Assembly: GCA_964483405.1 (NCBI GenBank)
Contig: CAZABC010000004.1
Span: forward strand, 62,001 to 126,000
DNA: 64,000 nt
Origin: CAZABC01 sp964483405
Lineage (GTDB): Bacteria > Chloroflexota > Limnocylindria > Limnocylindrales > CSP1-4
Direction: 5' to 3'
Translations under genes and position numbers: made by a program
Shown here: positions 58,002-64,000 of the stretch, one piece after another
How the letters are laid out: every line of letters starts with the position of its first letter
How positions within the stretch are numbered: the stretch's first letter is position 1
Notes under the pieces: generated by a model
What the model was told of the DNA's origin: nothing
Database searches by the model: none
The model's input: only the letters and a program-made list of their open reading frames with translations

Positions 58002-59081
58002 TCAGCCGCCGGCGAAGGCGAAGCGCTGCTCGGCCGACGCGCAGGGATTGCCGCGCCCGAACAGGATCTCGCCGCCGGTGACGTCGGCGACGCACCAGAA
58101 GACGGTCTTGCCGGCCTCGCCGTCGCCGCCGTGGCGGCAGATCGACGGCGTCGTCGCGTGGTCGGACAGCATCGCCCGGAGCGTCTCGGGCGTGATCGAG
58201 CCCGGCGGGGCGGCGGCGAGGAGCTCGGCCGCCCGGGCGTGCCGGACGGCCGACTTCGCGGCGTAGGCCGGGTCGCCCTCGTACCGCCGCATCGAGGGAC
58301 AGGCGTAGTGGTTCGCGTGGGCGAGGTGACCGGCGGCATCGAGACCGACCAGCTCGTGGTCGGTCGCCGACCCCTCGACGTCGACGACCGCGCCGTCGCG
58401 GTGGGCGAAGACGGTGTTGTAGGAGGAGGCCCGGTCGGGTCGGAGCGCCATCGCGACCGCCTCGTCCATCGTCCGCGCCGTGAGCTGCTCGCGAACCATC
58501 AGCAGGCGGGGGACTCCGATCCGTTCGTCGTTGGGCGAGAGCTCGTTGCCGGTCAGCGAGAGGCCCGCGTCGTTCCAGCCGACGCTGATCCACGGCCCGA
58601 TCCCGATCGAGAAGACGACCGGCTCGCCGGGGACCCGCCACTCGATGGCGACGAGCTCGCCCTCGGACGCCGGCGAGAGATCGTTCGTGTGCGCCACCCA
58701 CGTCCGGCCGTCGGCGGTCGCCGGCGGGCCGGCGACGAGGTCGGTACAGCGGCCGGCGCCGGCGACCGGCGCGGAGGCCTGCGATGGCCGGACCGTCCAG
58801 ATCTCCTCGATCGACGCGGCGAACAGGGCGAGCGGGTCGACGCCGGCCGCCTCGGCGGCTCCGTCGATCTCGTCCACGAGCCACGGCGTGCCGGCGAGCG
58901 TCGCGGCGCGGTAGCGGTCGGCCAGGGCGAGCTGATCGCCCCGGGTCCGGCCGGGCGGCAGGGCGTCGTCGAAGGCGACCGCTGTCCGGAGGACCTCGCC
59001 CGAGGCCGCCCCGACCTGACGACCCACGTCGCGGTGCGACCCGGCCACGCGGAGGATCGGGATCGGCGCTGACATGACCAT
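58002..59081 (-). CDS. C45-type autoproteolytic acyltransferase/hydrolase (AAT family)
   Basis: This protein of about 359 residues has IPILRVAGSHRDVGRQVGAASGEVLR at the N-terminus, LFAASIEEIW, and GRCTDLVA, whose Cys (about residue 112) matches the autocatalytic nucleophile of penicillin acyl-CoA:6-APA acyltransferase relatives. Later segments are AHTNDLSPASEGELVAIEW, GIGPWISVGWNDAGLSLTGNEL and HANHYACPSMRRYEGDPAY. It probably self-cleaves before Cys and hydrolyses an amide or transfers an acyl group. The ATG at 59081 or two codons later are both possible. It is divergent from the microcompartment regulator. Confidence 0.83.
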   Translation of the reverse strand: MVMSAPIPILRVAGSHRDVGRQVGAASGEVLRTAVAFDDALPPGRTRGDQLALADRYRAATLAGTPWLVDEIDGAAEAAGVDPLALFAASIEEIWTVRPSQASAPVAGAGRCTDLVAGPPATADGRTWVAHTNDLSPASEGELVAIEWRVPGEPVVFSIGIGPWISVGWNDAGLSLTGNELSPNDERIGVPRLLMVREQLTARTMDEAVAMALRPDRASSYNTVFAHRDGAVVDVEGSATDHELVGLDAAGHLAHANHYACPSMRRYEGDPAYAAKSAVRHARAAELLAAAPPGSITPETLRAMLSDHATTPSICRHGGDGEAGKTVFWCVADVTGGEILFGRGNPCASAEQRFAFAGG

Positions 59082-59091
59082 CGATCCATCT

Positions 59092-59144
59092 TGACAGACG
59101 CCTCGGCCGGGCGTACGGTCCTCACATATGAGCGAGTCACTGCG
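59092..59144 (+). promoter_or_regulatory. Promoter and repeats before the SorC regulator/BMC operon
   Basis: TTGACA (59092-59097) and TACGGT are 17 bases apart. Just downstream, CTCACATATGAG is a near-palindrome (CTCA-N4-TGAG), and a related CACATGAGC overlaps the ATG at 59148. These could be the regulator's own binding sites. The C45 gene's start lies about ten bases upstream of the -35, so its promoter overlaps this one. Confidence 0.5.
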
Positions 59145-59147
59145 CAC

Positions 59148-60146
59148 ATGAGCATCGCGACGGGTCCGGCAGGTACGCCCGAGGCCGCGGTGGGGTCGGC
59201 CGAGACCCGGCTGATGCTTCGGGCGGCGCAGCTCTACTACCGCCTGAACCTGACCCAGGACGAGGTCGGCAAGCGCCTCGGGGTGAGCCGGTTCAAGGTC
59301 GGGCGGCTCCTTGACCGGGCCCTCCGCGAGGACGCGGTGCGGATCGAGATCGTCCACCCCGTCGCCCGCCTCGTGGAGCTCGAGGACGCGCTCGTCGAGC
59401 GGTTCGGGCTGCGGCGGGCGGTCGTCGTGGACGCTCCGGCAACGGGCACGACCGGCGACGACGAGCTGCTGGCCCGTGAGCGCGTCGCGACCGCGGCTGC
59501 CGAGCACCTCGCCGCGCTCCGGCCGCAGGGCGCGATCGGCGTCTCCTGGGGCCGCACGATGCTGGAGCTCGCCGCGCAGCTCCGGATCGGCTGGACGACG
59601 GCGACCGAGATCGTGCAGCTCAACGGGGCGATCTCGCGGTCCGCCCGGCCGACCCGCGCCCAGGAGGTCGTCGAGCGGTTCGGGACCACGACGGGGGCCG
59701 CCATCCGCCTGATGGCCGCACCCGCGATCGTCGGCACGCCCGAGCTGCGTCGGGCCCTCGAGGACGATCCTTCGGTCGGGGCGACGCTCGCGGAAGCGCG
59801 GATGGCCCCGACCGCGATCTTCGGGATGGGCGTCCTCGGTCCGGACAGCGTCCACGTCGCGTCGGGCTATCTCGATGACGCGGAGCTGACGGCCCTCGAG
59901 GCCGCCGGCGCCGTCGGCGACGTCCTCGGCCGGTTCCTCACCATCGACGGCCGGATCGCCTCCCCCGCCCTCGATGCGCGGACCGTCGGGCTGCCGCTCG
60001 AGGACCTGCGGGCGAAACCGCTGGTCGTCGGGCTCGCCGCCGGCGCCGGGCGCGGCCCCGTGGCGCTCGCCGCGCTCCGCGCCCGCATCGTGACCGACCT
60101 CGTGGCCGACGAGGCGACCGCCGCCTGGGCCCGCGACCATGGCTGA
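59148..60146 (+). CDS. SorC/DeoR-type sugar-binding transcriptional regulator
   Basis: The 332-residue protein has an N-terminal HTH (LMLRAAQLYYRLNLTQDEVGKRLGVSRFKVGRLLDRALREDAVRIEIVHP) and a SorC sugar-binding domain (ALVERFGLRRAVVVDAP, AIGVSWGRTMLELAAQL, EIVQLNGAIS, GVLGPDSVHVASGYLDD). SorC regulators respond to phosphorylated sugars; CggR and DeoR of Bacillus are relatives. It overlaps the RpiB-like gene by 8 bases and so heads the microcompartment operon. Deoxyribose-5-phosphate is the natural effector guess, as for Bacillus DeoR. Confidence 0.9.
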   Translation: MSIATGPAGTPEAAVGSAETRLMLRAAQLYYRLNLTQDEVGKRLGVSRFKVGRLLDRALREDAVRIEIVHPVARLVELEDALVERFGLRRAVVVDAPATGTTGDDELLARERVATAAAEHLAALRPQGAIGVSWGRTMLELAAQLRIGWTTATEIVQLNGAISRSARPTRAQEVVERFGTTTGAAIRLMAAPAIVGTPELRRALEDDPSVGATLAEARMAPTAIFGMGVLGPDSVHVASGYLDDAELTALEAAGAVGDVLGRFLTIDGRIASPALDARTVGLPLEDLRAKPLVVGLAAGAGRGPVALAALRARIVTDLVADEATAAWARDHG

Positions 60147-60773
60147 CCCGCGGCCGCCCTCCGCCGACGAGATCCGCGGCCTGGTCCGGCGGATCGTCGA
60201 CGCGACGCTCGACACCGGTGGCCCGGCGTCGAGCGCCCCGGGCCCGAGCGCGCCGCCCACGGCCGGTCCGACGGGGGCCGTGACGACCGGCGCCGGCGGC
60301 CCGGTCGCGGTCGCGATCGGCGCCGATCACGGCGGCTGGCAGCTCAAGGACGCCATCGGCCGGGCACTGACCGAGGCCGGCTACGCGATCACCGACTGCG
60401 GGACGAACGGACCGGAGTCGGTCGACTACCCCGACGTCGCCCATGCCGTCGCGCGCCTGGTCGCCGACGGCACCTGCCGCTGGGGAATCGTCGTGGACGG
60501 CGCCGGGATCGGCTCGTGCATCGTCGCCAACAAGGTCCCCGGCATCCGGGCCGCCAGCTGCCACGACCTCTCGTCGGCCCGCAACAGCCGCGAGCACAAC
60601 CACGCCAACGTCCTGTCCCTCGGCGCCCGCTTCATCGGCGAGGGCCTGGCCCTCGAGATCGTCCGGGTCTGGCTGGGGACCGACTGGGGACCCGGCCGCC
60701 ACGCGGCCCGGGTCGACAAGATCGCCGATGTCGAGCGTCGCTACATGCACCCGATCGCAGAGGGTCGACCACG

Positions 60774-60777
<4 letters not shown>
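60139..60777 (+). CDS. RpiB/LacAB-family sugar-phosphate isomerase with encapsulation peptide
   Basis: The 212-residue protein has an amphipathic N-terminal helix (SADEIRGLVRRIVDATL, residues 8-24), a Pro/Ala/Gly linker to about residue 53, and an RpiB fold (VAIGADHGGWQLKD, DYPDVAHAV, ANKVPGIRAAS, EHNHANVLSLGARFIG). The helix plus linker is the form of a microcompartment encapsulation peptide. In E. coli RpiB the catalytic Cys lies in ICGTG; here the segment is VVDGAG, so Asp120 takes its place, while the His of the SRxHN motif is kept (His153). It may isomerise a pentose phosphate or a different sugar phosphate. Confidence 0.88.
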
Positions 60778-61650
<873 letters not shown>

Positions 61651-61664
<14 letters not shown>

Positions 61665-62280
61665 CCTCCGGGCCTACGTCTTCCTGGACAGCCTCCAGGC
61701 GCAGTACGCGGCCTTCCTGGGCACGGTCGCCCAGGGCTTCCTGCCCCTCGCCGGCGACGCCTCGCTGTCGATCGAGATCTCGCCCGGAATCGAGATCAAC
61801 CGGCTGACCGACATCGCCCTCAAGTCGACGAGCGTCAAGCCCGGGATGCAGATCATCGAGCGCTACTACGGCATGCTCGAGATCCACTCGCCGTCGCAGG
61901 CGGAGGTGCGCGCCGCCGGCGCCGCGATCCTGGGCGACATCGGCCTCGCCGAGACCGATCGGATCAAGCCGCGGGTCCTCTCGAGCCAGATCATCCGCCG
62001 CATCGACGATCACCAGGCGCAGCTGATCAACCGGACCCGGCACGGCCAGATGCTGATCCCGGGCCAGACGCTCTACGTCCTCGAGCTCGAGCCGGCGGCC
62101 TACGCGGCCCTGGCCGCCAACGAGGCCGAGAAGGCCGCCCACATCAACATCCTCGAGGTCCGGTCGTTCGGCTCGATGGGCCGGATCTACCTCGGCGGCG
62201 AGGAGCGCGACATCGACGTCGGCTGGCGCGCGGCGCTGGCGGCGATCGAGGGCCTCGAGGGCCGCGAGGCGAAGGCGTAG
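61651..62280 (+). CDS. Microcompartment shell protein, tandem BMC domain (BMC-T)
   Basis: The 209-residue protein has two BMC folds, roughly 1-95 and 96-205. Recognisable stretches are LRAYVFLDSLQAQYAAFLGTVAQGFLP, GMQIIERYYGMLEIHSPSQAEVRAAGAAIL and HINILEVRSFGSMGRIYLGGEERDI. BMC-T trimers form pseudohexameric tiles, often with larger central pores. It starts 14 bases inside the deoC gene, so the two are coupled. Confidence 0.88.
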
Positions 62281-62296
62281 GGGCCCCACGGGGCCC
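62281..62296 (+). promoter_or_regulatory. Intercistronic hairpin before the BMC-H gene
   Basis: GGGCCCC and GGGGCCC form a perfect 7-bp stem around a 2-base loop directly after the BMC-T stop. A 72-base gap without a gene follows to the BMC-H ATG. It may be an attenuator or an mRNA-processing boundary. Confidence 0.5.
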
Positions 62297-62352
62297 GCAG
62301 GAACGGCAGGCACGCACGAGACAGGTCAGCAGGTCGAGAGGAGAACGGATCG

Positions 62353-62661
62353 ATGGCAGAAGCGCTCGGGATGATCGAGGCCCGCGGGTTCGCCGCGGTG
62401 GTCGAGGCCGCCGATGCGATGGTCAAGGCGGCGAAGGTCGAGCTCGTCAGCTACGAGAAGACCGGCGGCGGATACGTCACCGCGGTCGTCCGCGGCGACG
62501 TGGCGGCGGTGAAGGCCGCGGTCGAGGCCGGCGTGCGCAACGCGGGCAAGGTCGGCGAGGTCGTCGCCAGCCACGTCATCGCGAGGCCGCACGTCAACGT
62601 CGACCTCGTGCTGCCGCTCGGGCGGCTCGACGAGGCCAAGGCCGAGACCGGCCAGGGCTAG
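62353..62661 (+). CDS. Microcompartment shell hexamer protein (BMC-H)
   Basis: The 102-residue protein is a single BMC domain: EALGMIEARGFAAVVEAADAMVKAAKVELVSYEKTGGGYVTAVVRGDVAAVKAAVEAG, close to PduA and EutM. The pore loop is at KTGGGY. Hexamers tile the shell facets and pass small polar molecules. A GAGAGGAG motif precedes the ATG by about ten bases. Hairpins lie on both sides of the gene, suggesting a separately stabilised message for this abundant subunit. Confidence 0.95.
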   Translation: MAEALGMIEARGFAAVVEAADAMVKAAKVELVSYEKTGGGYVTAVVRGDVAAVKAAVEAGVRNAGKVGEVVASHVIARPHVNVDLVLPLGRLDEAKAETGQG

Positions 62662-62673
62662 GACGCGGGACCC

Positions 62674-62702
62674 GGGTGCGTCGGCCACGGGCCGGCGCAC
62701 CC
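62674..62702 (+). terminator. Strong hairpin after the BMC-H gene
   Basis: GGGTGCGTCGGCC and GGCCGGCGCACCC form a 13-bp stem with one T-G wobble around an ACG loop, starting 12 bases after the BMC-H stop. There is no T-run, so it may act as a partial terminator or a 3' stabiliser of the upstream message, not a complete stop, as the operon continues. Confidence 0.65.
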
Positions 62703-62727
62703 GCCCCCACCAGCGGGTGGTGAGCAG

Positions 62728-63015
62728 ATGCTGCTTGGACGAGTGACCGGGACCGTCGTCGCGAGCCGGAAGGAGCCGGCCATGGAGGGCTGGAAGCTCC
62801 TCGTGGTCCGCCAGCTCGATGCGGAGAACCGCGAGGTCGGCGGCTACGTCGTCGCCGCCGATGCGGTCGGTGCCGGCGTCGGCGAGGTCGTCCTCTACGC
62901 GACGGGCAGCTCGGCCCGCCAGACGGAGACGACGCGGGACCGGCCGTGCGACGCGGTGATCATGGCGATCGTGGACACCTGGGAGATCGGCGGAGCCGAG
63001 GTCTTCCGCAAGTAG
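62728..63015 (+). CDS. Microcompartment vertex pentamer protein (BMC-P, EutN/CcmL family)
   Basis: The 95-residue protein starts MLLGRVTGTVVASRKEPAMEGWKLLVVRQLD and ends VIMAIVDTWEIGGAEVFRK, the EutN/CcmL pattern. Pentamers close the vertices of the shell. Having BMC-H, BMC-T and BMC-P together means the minimal set for a closed shell is present. The ATG follows the hairpin by 25 bases. Confidence 0.94.
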   Translation: MLLGRVTGTVVASRKEPAMEGWKLLVVRQLDAENREVGGYVVAADAVGAGVGEVVLYATGSSARQTETTRDRPCDAVIMAIVDTWEIGGAEVFRK

Positions 63016-63028
63016 CGGGCGGAGCGCG

Positions 63029-64000
63029 ATGAGCGAGCTCGACGAGCACGAGATCCAGGCGGTCATCGAGCGGGTCCGGCGCCGCGTGTCGGCGGCGGCC
63101 GATGCCCGCCCGGGCGCGGCGCTGCGGGCCGAGGCGGAGCTGGCGGCCGCGGACGCGGCCGAGCTCGGAGACGGCATCCACCCGACGATCGACGCGGCGG
63201 TGGCCGCCGCCGGCCGGGCCTTCGTCGCCTTCGGGCCGCAGGGCCTCGCCGGCCGCAAGGTCATCATCGACGCGGTCCGCCGGTCGATGCTCGACCACGC
63301 CGAGCAGCTGGCCCGGATGGCCCACCAGGAGACCCACATCGGGCGGGTCGACGACAAGATCGTCAAGAACCGGCTCGTCGCCTCCAAGGCGCCCGGGCCG
63401 GAGGACCTCGAGGTCCAGGCGGTCACCGGCGACGCCGGGATGATGGTCACCGAGTTCGCCCCATTCGGGATCGTCGCGGCGATCACCCCGGTCACCAACC
63501 CGACGTCGACGATCATCAACAACACGATCAGCATCGTCTCGGCCGGCAACGCGGTCGTCTTCAACGCGCACCCGAGTGCGCGGCGCTCCTCCGCGGAGAC
63601 GATCCGCCTCATCAACCGGGCGATCGTCGGAGCCGGCGGGCCGCCCGACCTCGTCACCGCGGTGGCGACCCCGACCATCGAGACGGCCCGCGCCCTGATG
63701 GGCCACCGGGACGTCCGGGTGCTGCTCGTGACGGGCGGCCCGGCGGTGGTCCGGGAGGCCCTCAGGAGCGACAAGCGGGCGATCACCGCCGGGCCCGGCA
63801 ACCCGCCGGCGGTCGTGGACCAGACCGCGGACGTCGAGCGCGCCGGCGCCGACATCGTCCGCGGGGCGTCGTTCGATAACAACCTCGTCTGCATCGACGA
63901 GAAGGTCGTCCTCGTCGTCGACAGCGTCGCCGACCGCCTCGTCCGGGCGATGACCCGGAGCGGCGCCTACCTGCTGAAGGAGCACGAGCTGCGGCGCCTC
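63029..64000 (+). CDS. CoA-acylating aldehyde dehydrogenase (PduP/EutE type), 3' end beyond window
   Basis: The first 324 codons are present. Residues 4-22 (LDEHEIQAVIERVRRRVSA) form an amphipathic helix and are followed by an Ala-rich linker, as in encapsulation peptides. The dehydrogenase domain has FAPFGIVAAITPVTNPTSTIINNTIS, GNAVVFNAHPSA, an ITAGPGNPPAVVD region and the active Cys288 in FDNNLVCIDEKVV. It would oxidise acetaldehyde, the DeoC product, to acetyl-CoA with NAD+ and CoA inside the shell. PduP-like enzymes are about 450-470 residues, so roughly 130 are missing. Confidence 0.93.
   Translation, partial: MSELDEHEIQAVIERVRRRVSAAADARPGAALRAEAELAAADAAELGDGIHPTIDAAVAAAGRAFVAFGPQGLAGRKVIIDAVRRSMLDHAEQLARMAHQETHIGRVDDKIVKNRLVASKAPGPEDLEVQAVTGDAGMMVTEFAPFGIVAAITPVTNPTSTIINNTISIVSAGNAVVFNAHPSARRSSAETIRLINRAIVGAGGPPDLVTAVATPTIETARALMGHRDVRVLLVTGGPAVVREALRSDKRAITAGPGNPPAVVDQTADVERAGADIVRGASFDNNLVCIDEKVVLVVDSVADRLVRAMTRSGAYLLKEHELRRL

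Overview
The window is very GC-rich bacterial chromosome with densely packed genes, almost all ending in TGA and many joined by 4-bp ATGA or GTGA overlaps. Coenzyme F420 biosynthesis genes, F420-type oxidoreductases, short lipoproteins with VAAC lipoboxes, many apparently leaderless genes and a sugar-phosphate type microcompartment together suggest an uncultured Chloroflexota lineage of the Limnocylindria/Ellin6529 kind. Actinobacteria are the main alternative. This placement is inference from gene content; no rRNA is present. I saw no tRNA, rRNA, CRISPR array or insertion sequence, and no gene-free stretch exceeds 300 bases.

Region 1 (1-14950): the start of a lipoprotein gene, an aminotransferase, and a redox-type trio in which a MarR regulator faces yceI-pirin across an overlapping divergent promoter with a palindromic operator. 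Next is a sugar regulon. A leftward operon (bisphosphate aldolase and two PfkB kinases) faces a GH4 glycosidase, followed by a sugar ABC transporter, a GntR/UTRA regulator, a SIS-domain sugar isomerase/deaminase, an amidohydrolase and a DUF72 protein. A near-identical -10/operator module lies in front of both the glycosidase and the transporter. The enzymes fit uptake and breakdown of an alpha-galactoside or galactosaminide through tagatose phosphates.

Region 2 (14964-29114): cupin, sorbosone-type dehydrogenase lipoprotein, SIMPL protein with FTR1 iron permease behind a promoter carrying twin operators, chromate transporter, homodimeric pyruvate dehydrogenase E1, nicotinamidase, SRPBCC protein, stand-alone 5'-3' exonuclease, inositol monophosphatase, zinc-ribbon membrane protein, LLM oxidoreductase and MTA phosphorylase.

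Region 3 (29222-41353): F420 block (PPOX protein, Ddn-like reductase, cofD, cofC, cofE, LLM oxidoreductase), thioredoxin reductase under a 19-bp palindrome, methyltransferase, ABC exporter, then argC-argB-argR-argG behind a 33-bp palindromic promoter and a possible arginine-containing leader peptide.

Region 4 (41418-58000): GAF histidine kinase, adenosine deaminase, argH, galT with a DeoR regulator facing a second sugar ABC operon, several transporters (two MFS, two EamA), a YhhN protein, a Hint-domain lipoprotein, a MerR-MFS efflux pair and the remnant of an S9 peptidase.

Region 5 (58002-64000): a C45-type acyltransferase faces a SorC-family regulator that heads a bacterial microcompartment operon: RpiB-like protein, DeoC, BMC-T, BMC-H and BMC-P shell proteins, and a CoA-acylating aldehyde dehydrogenase cut by the window edge. 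Deoxyribose-5-phosphate cleaved by DeoC would give acetaldehyde, which the dehydrogenase converts to acetyl-CoA inside the shell. The three enzymes carry encapsulation-peptide-like N-termini. The RpiB homologue lacks the usual catalytic Cys, and the DeoC has an unusual four-Cys N-terminal motif. This operon is the most interesting system in the window.
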